Of a stretch of DNA of 64,000 nucleotides, positions 16,386 to 25,424 are shown piece after piece. The notes beneath the pieces are model-generated. The model worked only from the letters and a program-made list of their open reading frames with translations, made no database searches and was not told the origin of the DNA. Within the stretch, counting starts at the first letter, position 1; the number at the start of each line of letters is the position of its first letter. The DNA is from Amycolatopsis jejuensis (GTDB lineage Bacteria; Actinomycetota; Actinomycetes; Mycobacteriales; Pseudonocardiaceae). The translations under genes and the position numbers were made by a program. The stretch lies in contig NZ_JNYZ01000029.1 of the NCBI RefSeq assembly GCF_000717335.1, positions 98,489-162,488 of the forward strand. The letters are read 5' to 3'.

Positions 16386-17725
16386 CTACTCGCTGAACTC
16401 CGCGTGAGCGGCGATAGCTTTCTGTACGATCAGATGCAGCTCGCTAGCCGCCTTTTGAAGTTCCCAATTCTTTGGCCAGTAAAGCTGCACCTCCCCGCCG
16501 TGTTCGTGGTAACGGGAGTCTTCGACATTAGGTCTACTTTGTCCGAAATGGACGGAAGAATTGAAATGACATCGCATGAATCTTCCATTCTTGGAATTGC
16601 CCACATTCCTGAATGTCACACTGTCATTGAAGCGAGTGAATCGGAATACTGTGGTCTCACCCAGGGTGGCGTGATCGAAAATTGCGCTACCATCGAAGTG
16701 GGACTTGGAAAAAAGGCACGAGTAGAAAAATTCACGCCGGAGAAATTCGCACCATGCCCGAAGGTGGAGTTTTCGACCCATGCAATTCTATCGAAGGTGG
16801 AATTAGTGAAATTGACACGACCGAGAAAACGAACACCGGCAAACCAGGATCGCGCTCTAAATGTCGCGCCAACAAATATGGCCTTCCGGTGGAACTTGGA
16901 TTTTGTAAACCATGCCTTTTGTTCGAATTTTGCCCCGATGAAGGATGCGCGGTAGAAATGTGCTCTGTGAAAATTTGCATCACCTCGGAATTTGGCCCCG
17001 TTAAAGGACACACTTTTCTCAAATCTTACACCTTCGAATTTCGCGTCGCCGAGGAATTCGACATCAGTGAAGTCGCCACGGTATATGGAGCGGTTGCGAA
17101 AGTTGAAATGTGAAAGAACTGCGCCTCGCAAGTCAACGGTAAGTCCGGGCCAGAAGTTTTCATCCTGCGGAAATAGGTGTGCCGTTAATATACGTTGAGC
17201 GGCCATGTGAACTTCGAAATCGTCTTCGATTGGAGCAGTTGGCGTTCGGAGATACGCGCATATTACTGCGGTGACGATTTGCCGCTGGCTCGGAATTTCC
17301 TGACCGAGGCGCTCTAGTGCATAAAGTCCTCCAAGCTTGATAAGCGGATTCTTACTCCCAAATTGTTCTAGAGCCTTGCCGTACAGGTCTGTCGCATGTC
17401 GATCGCGGGCGTCGTCCCTGCTGTCTGTGGCCACTTTCTCCTTGTGCAGTAAATCAAGTTCAGTTGATTTTTGCCGTCGATAATTCAGCCACAGCGCGGC
17501 ACATCCGCCGCCGCCAACAAGCAGATTTAAGCCAAATTGAATTAGATCTATTTTTGAATTTATACCAGTTTCAGGATTCGTCGAGAAACGAATTAAGAGG
17601 AACACGGCCGTCGTAAGCAAAGTGACAAAAAATACTAGCGTGAATATCCGTAATGAAATGCGCGTTTTCAAACTACTTGATCCTCCCCATGCGGGCCGAA
17701 CTCGCGAGCCGGTTGCGGAAATCAT
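16386..17725 (-). pseudogene. Pentapeptide-repeat membrane protein with an apparent frameshift
   Basis: The first frame (17725 to about 16715) gives two hydrophobic segments at residues 25-47 and 62-82, a soluble linker, and then pentapeptide repeats of the A(N/D)F type such as DAKFEGVRFEKSVSFNGAKF. The repeats continue in a different frame to a stop at 16386, reading SHFDGSAIFDHATLGETTVF and later ending KAIAAHAEFSE. The switch coincides with a run of six A (16709-16714 on this strand as written); one extra base there would join the frames into about 450 residues. It may be a true frameshift, a phase-variable tract or a sequencing error. The base composition is clearly more AT-rich than the neighbours, marking imported cargo. 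Function unknown. Confidence 0.7.
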
Positions 17726-18091
17726 AGCTTGATGTAGACAAGATGCGCTGGAACTATCGGCCCTTGTCGGACCTCAGGGGTGCGGACTGCGCGTCAAACG
17801 CGCACGAAGTGCTTGGAAACCGCTCGAAGCTTTGAAGGCGCGCTTGCGGCGGTGGCTAGGTGCGGCGTTCACATGGACCTGCGCGAGGAGCGCTCGACGC
17901 CAAGTGAGGCTCGTACCTGTCCCCGGGTTGGTCCGCGTCGGGGACGGCGAACTGGGACAAATCTCGCCGCCGGGTGGAGGGGTCTGTCAAGCGAGCGGTT
18001 GCAACTCGGGTTGAAAGGGAACTATTTGCCGTCCGGCGGCCAGGCGACCGCCGAAGGCGATCTCGAACGTTCAGCGCGGGTTTCCAGCCCT
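17726..18091. other. Intergenic stretch without a supported gene
   Basis: Several overlapping open frames exist on both strands but none has a ribosome binding site, a recognisable domain or consistent codon use. It may hold the promoter of the pentapeptide gene and remnants of older sequence. Confidence 0.4.
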
Positions 18092-18259
18092 CTAGGGATC
18101 CATTCGCTCGGCGACGGTCTGCGGGACACTGGCCGACGCGACGACTGCTGGCATGAACCACCCCAGGTACTGCGTGGCCTGGAGATACACTTTGGTCTGC
18201 GCCGACGTGTACTTTTGCGCCGCAAGAAGCCCTGCGAAGGATGACATTGCTTCGTGCAT
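18092..18259 (-). CDS. Possible small protein of 55 residues
   Basis: An ATG frame reading MHEAMSSFAGLLAAQKYTSA and ending VPQTVAERMDP has amphipathic helical character (QKYTSAQTKVYLQATQYLGW) and the codon bias of real genes here, in contrast to the other frames. A GGAG sits directly against the ATG, so the true start may differ. It lies 21 bp after the stop of the PLD-like cargo gene on the same strand and could be a third member of that cassette or a fragment of a larger gene. No homology is recognised. Confidence 0.3.
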   Translation of the reverse strand: MHEAMSSFAGLLAAQKYTSAQTKVYLQATQYLGWFMPAVVASASVPQTVAERMDP

Positions 18260-18280
18260 CTCCGCGTTGCACCGAAGTCA

Positions 18281-19225
18281 TTAGGTTCGTGGCGAGCTTC
18301 GCTTCCACCAAGTCGGAAGTGGTGGACGTTCGGTAGCGGGGGAAATCTCTGAATAGTCGTTCTTCAGCAATGTGTTTATTGGCGGTACGTTCCATGTTAC
18401 TTTATCGTCGGCAATCCAACGATCATGCCAGTCGCGATTGAATTTTCCGTCCACCCGCCATTCTGCGACTACACCCTTGTTTGCCATCTCGGCGCGAAAG
18501 CGTGCGAAGTCCTTCATCGACTTCGGCGACACGACGTTCTCCGCGTCGCCCGAGATTATGCGGATCTCGGTTACGAAACCGGTATCCAACTCTTCCGCGA
18601 TTTCTTCCAAAGCGCGAGCACCAAAGTGCGGGTCGGCCCACCAGACGATGCCCTTGAGTGCGCGAAGGACCCGCCGCAATCGAACTACGTTCAAATAGGG
18701 TGTCTTAGGTGAGACCATTGCCGCGATTGCTTGGACTTCGCCTGCCAATGCTGCGTCTGGTGCTGGCGCAAGGCTGCGAACAGTCTTGAGTTTTGTCGAA
18801 TAAACAAGGACGCCCACGGCATTAAGCCACCGCAGTGTTGGTCTAATGTCGTCGACACTGACTTCGGCTCCAACGGCTCGGTGTTGGCGTAGCAGATCAA
18901 GGACGCCAGCTTCGGGAACTGCGCCAAGGCCATGCAACTCCTGCTCGATGACTTGTATCGGAGTCAACTGCCGTAGGGCACGTCCGAGCGCTTGCTGTGC
19001 TTCGTCGGTCTTCCGCAGAACCCAGGCGAGCTTAAACAGCGCCCGTCCGGCCTCGGTCAACTCTCCGCCATATACAAGGCCGCATCGATTCAGTAGGAAC
19101 TCCGGGCCAGGATCAACCTTTCCGGAGGAGGCTGCTGCACGTATCCCATCAAGCAGGGCTGGTGCAGGAATAGCGAAGATGACGGCGTCATCGACGCTGT
19201 CGTCATCCACGAGCACCGAAGCCAA
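18281..19225 (-). CDS. PLD-like domain protein of a two-gene cargo cassette
   Basis: A 314-residue protein of unknown function. The N-terminal two thirds look helical (winged-helix-like segments such as LRQLTPIQVIEQELHGLG). The last third resembles a degenerate phospholipase D-type domain: a strand with VTEIRIISGDAENVV, a helix, then AEWRVDGKFNRDWHDRWIAD and the tail VTWNVPPINTLLKNDYSEI ending with PPLPTWWKR. Only one histidine motif (HDR) is present, so activity may differ from true PLD enzymes. It overlaps the upstream partner gene by 23 bp and must be co-expressed with it. Such pairs in integrative elements are often anti-phage or other inter-element functions, but that is inference from position only. 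Confidence 0.55.
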   Translation of the reverse strand: MASVLVDDDSVDDAVIFAIPAPALLDGIRAAASSGKVDPGPEFLLNRCGLVYGGELTEAGRALFKLAWVLRKTDEAQQALGRALRQLTPIQVIEQELHGLGAVPEAGVLDLLRQHRAVGAEVSVDDIRPTLRWLNAVGVLVYSTKLKTVRSLAPAPDAALAGEVQAIAAMVSPKTPYLNVVRLRRVLRALKGIVWWADPHFGARALEEIAEELDTGFVTEIRIISGDAENVVSPKSMKDFARFRAEMANKGVVAEWRVDGKFNRDWHDRWIADDKVTWNVPPINTLLKNDYSEISPATERPPLPTWWKRSSPRT

Positions 19226-20009
19226 GAGTCGAGAGAATTTTTATTACATCCTCCGTGCGAAAGTTGGACAAGTCAAGCGTTAAGGAAAGAGACATGTTCG
19301 GCACGAAGGAAAGATGGCCATTCAACTCCTGTTTTATTTCGCCTTCAGCTTCCTCGTCGAACGCGCGGTCAATTTCCGCCGCCTGCGTCTCGTCGTCCGG
19401 ATCAGATTCAGCAACATCGCCTGCTGTGCCAACGGAATTTACGGTTTCTTTTGCAGAAGTCGCGACGCCTTCCTTGCGGACGAAATTGTCGTCGTCAAGC
19501 ATTAGAGCATGCTTGAGGGAGTCCGTAAAAGCCGTCGCTGCACGCCTAGCAAAATCGTCGGTTTTGCCATACTCGAACTGAAGTTTCGTGGCAATTACAG
19601 TCGCGTCTGGAAGTTTCGTTCCGTTGAAAGCTTCGACTAATTCACGATACGCCTTCAGGTTCATAAAAGCGGTCTGGCGCGCTTTGGATTGTCCTGCGGG
19701 ATTGGAAGCGTCGAGCAGTTGTTGCCCTAGCTCCGATAATCCAATCATCTTACCTTCAAAGCGAAGAAGCTTGAAGCCGCGCAACATAGCCATACGGGTA
19801 TCCCAGGTGCTCCCCGATGCCTTCGTCTTCTCGCCGAACTGACGAGCGAATGCCTCGGGTGAGGCTGTGCCGAGGCGGGCCACCGCCCAGAGCTTGGCTG
19901 CCGCGCCCTCGGCGGCGGGAAGGCCCGTAGCAGGTAGTCCCTGCTTGACGCCCCTGTTTGCTGGCGCTGTACCGGTCGTTGCGTTCATGGATGCGCTGGA
20001 TTCAGCCAC
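19203..20009 (-). CDS. Hypothetical winged-helix-like partner protein of the cargo cassette
   Basis: A 268-residue protein (from GTG). The middle looks like a DUF5343-type or winged-helix region: GLPAAEGAAAKLWAVARLGT, then MLRGFKLLRFEGKMIGLSEL and LKAYRELVEAFNGTKLP. The C-terminal part is very acidic (ESDPDDETQAAEIDRAFDEE) before a final strand-rich segment, LSFVPNMSLSLTLDLSNFRT, of the kind seen at oligomer or partner interfaces. AAGGAG lies 9 nt before the GTG; an ATG three codons upstream sits directly against that ribosome binding site and is less likely. It is the first gene of the pair. I do not recognise a named family with certainty. Confidence 0.6.
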   Translation of the reverse strand: MAESSASMNATTGTAPANRGVKQGLPATGLPAAEGAAAKLWAVARLGTASPEAFARQFGEKTKASGSTWDTRMAMLRGFKLLRFEGKMIGLSELGQQLLDASNPAGQSKARQTAFMNLKAYRELVEAFNGTKLPDATVIATKLQFEYGKTDDFARRAATAFTDSLKHALMLDDDNFVRKEGVATSAKETVNSVGTAGDVAESDPDDETQAAEIDRAFDEEAEGEIKQELNGHLSFVPNMSLSLTLDLSNFRTEDVIKILSTLGFGARG

Positions 20010-20545
20010 GGCAATCATCTCCTTCTCGTAGAACTGTAGAGTGCTCGAATATTGATCGTGAACGGTGGGGTCAGTTTGTCGCCGGTCCTGCAGAGATGTG
20101 CTGCCGCAGAGTGTCTGGCAAGCTCGCTGCTCAAGAGATGTTCGGGAAGTAAAAGCGGAGTGTTTGCCAAGTGTCGAGATCGGAAGCAAATGACTAACCG
20201 ATGACGCCAGCTAGTGCGGAAGGCGGCTAAAGGCTTCGGTTGCGTATGCTGGCGATTGATGCCGACGCAGCGGATAGTGTGCGGTGGATCTTCGTCCGAT
20301 ACACATCGAAGGGGTCGGACCGCACGATCACGAAAATGTGGCTGCTTTTCGGGGTGTCGGCTGGACCAGAATCGGAGGTTCAACGATATCGATCTACGTT
20401 GGGATAGCGACTGGTTCAGGTTCGTCGAGCTGATCGCAAATGCCCAAGTCACGAAGCAGCGCGACTGCGATCGACTTGTTCGTGTCAGCCTGCCGGTGAC
20501 CATCCGGATCGGTGGTCTGACTGCGGCGGACTGTGGTGCGGCGAG
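20010..20545. other. Upstream region of the cargo cassette, no supported gene
   Basis: Open frames on either strand lack starts with ribosome binding sites. A leftward frame without a start codon (about 20385-20535) reads TNKSIAVALLRDLGICDQLD and could be a fragment following the XRE gene. The cassette promoter probably lies here. Confidence 0.35.
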
Positions 20546-21283
20546 CTATAGCCTAAACTCATCTGCGGGCGGTCCAGTCTCGTCCGCGATGTGGCGTAGC
20601 TGCTCGACGTCTGCCACGTATGGCGACACGGTGCAGTGTCGCTCCACGGTGAAGATCCCGAAGCTCGGCTGACCACAGTAGACGACTGCACGTCCGTCAG
20701 GCATCGAATACAGGTCGAACCCGGCTAGGAGGCCGTAATGCCACGCAAGGCCTGCATGGACTATTCGGATTCTTAGCGATCGGGATGTCGTGTGGACCTG
20801 GAGCAGTGGCATCAGCTGGTACCCCAGCGAATCGGCCTGCGCCTCGGCGGCGCGAATGGCTCGGTCAGAGAGGAAAGCTTCAACCGGGGTTGCATGTGGT
20901 TCAGGCTGCTGGTCGACGATCTGGAGCAGTTCCGGAATCGCGATCGGATCCCAAGTCACCACACTTCGAGCGGCTCGTTTGTGGGCGTTGAGAGCGATAA
21001 CGCGGCCTGGTGACGAGGGTGCGCCGTGAACGACCCATGACTCTTCTGCGGTGCCGCGAGCGAGGTGAAGGATGTCGCGCTTCGTCTCGCCGGTTGTGCC
21101 GATCGCGCCAAGGATGCCTGCAACGTCGGCGACGCCTGGCGAACGGCGCGCTTGCTCCCAGTTGGAGAGCATGGCGGGTGTAACGCCGATCCGGCGCGCG
21201 AGTTCGCGGAGTCCGAAGTTTGCTTCGACGCGTGCGTTGCGCAGGCTAGCGCCGAGGATGCGCGTGCGAGGAGTCGGCGGCAT
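20546..21283 (-). CDS. XRE-family regulator with DUF5753 domain
   Basis: A 245-residue protein. Residues 8-65 form a Cro/C1-type helix-turn-helix (LRELARRIGVTPAMLSNWEQ), and residues 95-240 match DUF5753 (TWDPIAIPELLQIVDQQPE at the start, then MPLLQVHTTSRSLRIRIVHA). These regulators are abundant in actinomycetes and usually have a small DUF397 partner gene; none is visible next to this one. The domain has been described as antitoxin-like. The gene lies in the cargo part of the element, just upstream of the two-gene cassette on the same strand, and may control it. Confidence 0.82.
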   Translation of the reverse strand: MPPTPRTRILGASLRNARVEANFGLRELARRIGVTPAMLSNWEQARRSPGVADVAGILGAIGTTGETKRDILHLARGTAEESWVVHGAPSSPGRVIALNAHKRAARSVVTWDPIAIPELLQIVDQQPEPHATPVEAFLSDRAIRAAEAQADSLGYQLMPLLQVHTTSRSLRIRIVHAGLAWHYGLLAGFDLYSMPDGRAVVYCGQPSFGIFTVERHCTVSPYVADVEQLRHIADETGPPADEFRL

Positions 21284-21322
21284 GGCGGTTCTGATACGTT
21301 CGTGCTGGTCGTGGGTGAAACG

Positions 21323-21595
21323 TCACTTGTGGCGCAGCTGCGGCAACGCGGGGTGGTTCGGCGGGATCGGGATGCCGCGGGCGCAGCGGTACCGGTAGTC
21401 GCAGTCGGCGCACGAGACCAGGACGCAGTTGGGGTCGCGGCTGTCTCGCGACTTGAAACCGGCCGGGGCGGTGAGGCCGCAGAGCATGGTCACGTCGTCG
21501 CCGGGGTCCGGGACCGAGTCGAGGAGAGCGCGGTGCCACACGCCATCCACGACCGGGTGCACGTGGTCGAGGTCGATGAAGATCAGCGCTTCCAT
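21323..21595 (-). CDS. Small conserved-type protein with a Cys cluster
   Basis: A 90-residue protein starting MEALIFIDLDHVHPVVDGVW and containing three cysteines close together in VSCADCDYRYRCARG, an arrangement that could bind a metal. The ATG has a weak GGAG six bases upstream. It lies 39 bp before the XRE/DUF5753 gene on the same strand and is likely co-transcribed. No function is known to me; small Cys-rich proteins beside DUF5753 regulators are common in actinomycetes. The 380 bp further upstream (21596-21975) hold no supported gene. Confidence 0.55.
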   Translation of the reverse strand: MEALIFIDLDHVHPVVDGVWHRALLDSVPDPGDDVTMLCGLTAPAGFKSRDSRDPNCVLVSCADCDYRYRCARGIPIPPNHPALPQLRHK

Positions 21596-21975
21596 GAGGG
21601 TCTCCGTGCCGGTGGTAGATGCGTCTCGGAGCTGTCACGGTGTGCCGGGAGGCTGCGGAGCGGCGTGACACGACGAAACTGGCCTTGACCTGGGTGAATC
21701 CCGGTTGTGACAGCTGTGACGTGTCCCGCAGCAACAGCGGTTCGGGCGTCCGAGGAGGCCAGTTCTGGCTGTCGGCGACTGGCGCGCGTGGTGTCACGGT
21801 GCTCCGCGTCGGTCGGCATCGTCCTTGTCCTTGACGTCGGGTGATCTGTTGAAATCATTCAAGGTGAGCGATCACCCCGAGACCATGGCGCGCGTGTGGC
21901 AAGGCTGTGGCACTTGAGCGATCTACGTGCGTCTGCATTTGGTATCGTCCGGCTTGGCTAGCCAGAGGAGGCGGT

Positions 21976-23412
21976 GTGAGGGCGATGGCAGGGCGGCGAG
22001 AAGCGCTGATTTTGGCTCGCGAGGACGCCGGGCATACCCAAGAGACCCTTGCTGCAGTGCTCGGCGTGGATCGGACGACCGTTGCGCGCTGGGAAGCCGG
22101 TGGGCATCGTCCGTTGCCTCACCAGTGGCCGGAGCTGGGCCGCGCGCTCGGGCGGCCGGTCGCGGATGTTCGGGCGTTGTTCGGGGGTGGCTTGCCGGAG
22201 GTGGGAGGCTCTGCGCTTGCGTCGGCCTTCGCGTGGCTGGACAAGTCGGTGGGCTGGACTGCGGGCACTGCTCGACGCGCTGCGCGAGCAAAGCCGGGTC
22301 GCGCGCGTTCGCTTAGTCGCCAAGCGGCCGAGGCCGAGGCACTTCGGCGGTATTACGGCGCGCCCGAGGGCACGTATTGCTACTTCGGCGCGAGGGTCGG
22401 CGGCGAAGCCGTCGCCACGAGCGTGGTTACCAGACCGGGTTGGACCAATCTCCGATGTTCGCTCGATGGCCACCGGGACGCGCTCGCGCTTGATGCCCGT
22501 GCTGGAGCGGCGCGAAGGACCGTGACTCCGGACGTCGCCGTGGCCCGGCTGGCGGAGGCTGCGACGGCGGCCGTCCGGATTGCTGACCGGCCGCTCTATC
22601 GGTTGCTTGACGTTGACGTACACGCCGACCGTGTCGGCGGGACGGTCGGCACAACATCGTTTGTCGAGTACGCGTTAGGGCCGGATCTGCTCGAACGGGA
22701 GTTGGCGACTGGTGAGACCCAATTGCGGAGCGAGCTCTTGCCGGATTTCTCCAGCGTGTTCGACGTGCGTAACAGGCTTTGCGCTGGTGGGGTGCTGGCG
22801 CTGACGGCGATTGCGCGGCCGGAGGGCTCGGCGCGCGGCGAGGCTGACTATCTCCTGCTCGTGCAGGAACGGTCGGATCACGTGGTCAACGGGTCGCAGC
22901 GACTCGCCGTGATCCCGAAGGGGTTTCATGGGCCGCTGGCGGACAAGCGTGGTGACGCGCGGATCGGCGCGACCCTCCGGCGTGAGCTGGAAGAGGAACT
23001 GTTCGGCCGGGATGACGTCGACACCACGGCGGAGGCGCAGCGTGCGGCGGACCCGATGCACCCGGCGCGGTTGTCGGAGCCGATGCGGTGGCTCATGGCG
23101 GAGCCGGGCCGGATGCGGATGGAGTGCACCGGGTTCGGGTTCAACCTGGTCAGCGGTAACTACGAGTTCGCCGCGCTCGTCGTGATCGAGGGTGAGGAGT
23201 TTTGGCCGCGGTTCGGTGGAGTGGTCGAAGCGAACTGGGAGGTCTCCGGTCTCAGGCAGTACTCGTCGCTTGATCGGGAGCTGGTTGGTGAGCTGATCGC
23301 AGACGAGAAATGGACGAACGAAGGCTTGTTCGCGTTTCTGCTCGGGCTGCGGAGATTGTCGGAAATCGGTGGTGATCGGGTATCGTTGCCGCCGATTGAA
23401 TTACGTTGCTGA
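21976..23412 (+). CDS. HTH plus NUDIX-like protein of AICE type (copy 1)
   Basis: A 478-residue protein. Residues about 8-60 form a helix-turn-helix (EDAGHTQETLAAVLGVDRTT followed by VARWEAG). A middle domain and then a C-terminal NUDIX-like region follow, with the box variant IGATLRRELEEELFG and GFGFNLVSGNYEFAALVVIE. NUDIX-type proteins are regular cargo of AICEs such as pSAM2 relatives; their substrate is not known. A strong GAGGAGG precedes the GTG start by 4 nt; an ATG nine bases later is the alternative. It faces the cupin gene and a paralogue encoded on the other strand, which shares most of this architecture. The two 3' ends overlap by 12 bp. Confidence 0.72.
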   Translation: MRAMAGRREALILAREDAGHTQETLAAVLGVDRTTVARWEAGGHRPLPHQWPELGRALGRPVADVRALFGGGLPEVGGSALASAFAWLDKSVGWTAGTARRAARAKPGRARSLSRQAAEAEALRRYYGAPEGTYCYFGARVGGEAVATSVVTRPGWTNLRCSLDGHRDALALDARAGAARRTVTPDVAVARLAEAATAAVRIADRPLYRLLDVDVHADRVGGTVGTTSFVEYALGPDLLERELATGETQLRSELLPDFSSVFDVRNRLCAGGVLALTAIARPEGSARGEADYLLLVQERSDHVVNGSQRLAVIPKGFHGPLADKRGDARIGATLRRELEEELFGRDDVDTTAEAQRAADPMHPARLSEPMRWLMAEPGRMRMECTGFGFNLVSGNYEFAALVVIEGEEFWPRFGGVVEANWEVSGLRQYSSLDRELVGELIADEKWTNEGLFAFLLGLRRLSEIGGDRVSLPPIELRC

Positions 23413-23751
23413 CGGCCACCGGACGGTCAGCACGACGGAATCGGCGATGGCTTCCCAGGAATGGTCGATTCCTGGTCCCCACATGACGTAGTCGCCTTGG
23501 CGTGTCATGGTTTTCGTGCCGGTGGTGAGGTGAATCCGGAACTCGCCGGAAATGAGCATCAGGAGCGTGGTGCGCTGGTCGTCGGCTGTCCACTCAGGAC
23601 GCCTGTCTCCGGCAGGATGGTTCGCCCACTTGACTTCTACGTCGGTCGTGGCTCGAACGCCGTGTGACGGGTCGAGGAAATGGCCGATCAGCCAGCCGCG
23701 GTTGTCGGCGGCGTCTTCGTTGGCGTTGCCGCTCGTCCAGCCGTCTGTCAC
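23401..23751 (-). CDS. Small cupin-domain protein
   Basis: A 116-residue single-domain cupin. The barrel is visible as TTLLMLISGEFRIHLTTG, then RQGDYVMWGPGIDHSWEAI with the His of cupin motif 2. It starts at a GTG in a GTGA overlap with the stop of the upstream HTH-NUDIX gene, with GGGAG 8 nt before it; an ATG 15 bp upstream is possible. Similar small cupins accompany NUDIX genes in actinomycete integrative elements. The gene overlaps the convergent HTH-NUDIX gene by 12 bp at its 3' end. It probably binds a small ligand; no reaction can be assigned. Confidence 0.75.
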   Translation of the reverse strand: MTDGWTSGNANEDAADNRGWLIGHFLDPSHGVRATTDVEVKWANHPAGDRRPEWTADDQRTTLLMLISGEFRIHLTTGTKTMTRQGDYVMWGPGIDHSWEAIADSVVLTVRWPSAT

Positions 23752-25286
23752 TCGCTGATCTCCCATTCGATCACCGGAAGTCGCACCCGTTCTCCGCCGA
23801 TTCCTGCAAGGCGCCGTAGTCCTTGCGTCATGGCGAACAATCCTTCGTTGCTCCACGCTACATCACTCAGTAGCTCGGTGACGAGTTCGGCGTCTGTGGT
23901 CGAATATTGGCGGAGAGTGGTTGATTCCCAATTTGCGGCCACTACGCCGCCGTACTGGCGCCAGAATTCTTCGTCTTCGATGACGATGAGGCTGGCGAAC
24001 TCGAAGTTACCGCTTACCAAGTTCAAGCCGAACCCGGTCGTCTCCATGCGAAGGCGGCCGGGTTCTTGCATGAGCCAGCGCATGGGTTCCGACATGAGTG
24101 TCGGGTGCATGGGGTCCGCCGTCAGTGAGTCGGCGACGGTGTTGTCGATGTCCGGGCGGCCGAACAACTCCTCTTCCATCTCGCGGCGGAGGGTGGCGCC
24201 GATCTGCGCGTCGTGGCGGACGTCGGTGAGCGGCTGGTGGAAGCCCTTCGGGATGACCGCGAGGCGGCGGTTCGCGTTCAGGACGTTGCCGGAGCGTTCT
24301 TGGACCAGCAGGACGTAGTCAGCCGGGCCGCGGAACGGATCGGCCGGCCGGGCGATTGCGGTGAGGGCGAGAGCGCCACCGGCGCAGAGTCGGTCGCCGA
24401 CACTCAGGGCGGAAGCGAGGTCGGGCAGGTAATGGTCCCGCAACGGAAGCTTGAGTGGTCCGCCTGCGGTGATGGCGTCGACCAGCTCACCCTCTAGCAG
24501 GTCCATGGTCAGCGCGTAGTGGACGAAGTGCGTGATGCCGAAAGAGCCGGACAGCTGGTGCTCGGCGATGTCCAGCGTTAGGGCGCGGAACAGCGGGCTG
24601 TTCACAAGGCGGGTGTTCATGGCCAGTGACTCGGCGAGCCGGTGAACGGCGGCAGTGGTGGTGCATTCGTCAATGGCGACATCCGTCCCCGGCTGGGCGG
24701 TGGCGACTCTGAACCGGTCTGATGCCGGGCGTAGGTCGCAGTCGAGGTCGAGCCAGTCCGCGCAGGTCAGGATGCTGGTGGTCACGAGTTCGTCGCCGAA
24801 CCGTGCGGTGTACAGGCCGTGTTCGCCGGTTCGGGTGCCGTAGTAGTTGGTGAGTGCGTCGGCCGTGTCGCTTTGGGTGACCCAGCTGCGGCGGGTGCTG
24901 CGGTCTCGCAGTGCTTGGGTGTCCAACTGCGCGGTTTTGGCTGCGACGGCGCGGCGGGCGGTTCCGGGTGGCCAGTGTGCGTGCTGGTCGATCCATTCGA
25001 GCGCGGATGTGATGTTCGGATCGTCCATGCGGGGATCGGTGGGAGCCGCGGTTGGAGCGCCGGTCAGCTCGGCGAAACGGGCCCGCTCAGCGTGACCGAT
25101 CCGTTCGTAAGCGCGGTCGAGTAGCTGTTGCATCTCCGACCGCTGGCGCAAGTCTGGCTTTTCGTGCCAGGACGCGACCGTGCGGACGCCGATGCCGAGG
25201 TGTGCGGCGAAACCCTCATTGCTCATTCGGAGTGCGGCTTGTAGCGCTGATGCTGTTCGGCCTGTCCATTTGTCGGCCGGATTCAT
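23748..25286 (-). CDS. HTH plus NUDIX-like protein of AICE type (copy 2)
   Basis: A 512-residue paralogue of the protein encoded at 21976. The N-terminal HTH region reads ALRMSNEGFAAHLGIGVRTV. The middle and C-terminal domains align along their whole length with copy 1, including LCAGGALALTAIARP, the NUDIX-like IGATLRREMEEELFG and GFGLNLVSGNFEFASLIVIE. The HTH parts are much less alike, so the two may recognise different DNA. GGGAGG precedes the ATG by 9 nt. The stop overlaps the cupin start, making an operon. The duplicated pair with a shared cupin is unusual and may form one regulatory unit. Confidence 0.72.
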   Translation of the reverse strand: MNPADKWTGRTASALQAALRMSNEGFAAHLGIGVRTVASWHEKPDLRQRSEMQQLLDRAYERIGHAERARFAELTGAPTAAPTDPRMDDPNITSALEWIDQHAHWPPGTARRAVAAKTAQLDTQALRDRSTRRSWVTQSDTADALTNYYGTRTGEHGLYTARFGDELVTTSILTCADWLDLDCDLRPASDRFRVATAQPGTDVAIDECTTTAAVHRLAESLAMNTRLVNSPLFRALTLDIAEHQLSGSFGITHFVHYALTMDLLEGELVDAITAGGPLKLPLRDHYLPDLASALSVGDRLCAGGALALTAIARPADPFRGPADYVLLVQERSGNVLNANRRLAVIPKGFHQPLTDVRHDAQIGATLRREMEEELFGRPDIDNTVADSLTADPMHPTLMSEPMRWLMQEPGRLRMETTGFGLNLVSGNFEFASLIVIEDEEFWRQYGGVVAANWESTTLRQYSTTDAELVTELLSDVAWSNEGLFAMTQGLRRLAGIGGERVRLPVIEWEISE

Positions 25287-25424
25287 CAGTGTGCGCCTCC
25301 CGAATTCGAAGCTGCATTGATCGTGCACTGGTCCTGCATTGGCGATGCATGGGAACTGTCGCCGCTTCGGCCTTGAATTCCGGGTATGGAAATCACCTGG
25401 TTCATCAGCCCGAAGCGGCGGCCG

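Noticed and set aside
17856..18395. 179-codon leftward frame
   Set aside because: No ribosome site, no domain, and it overlaps the end of the PLD-like gene and the better-supported small frame at 18092-18259.
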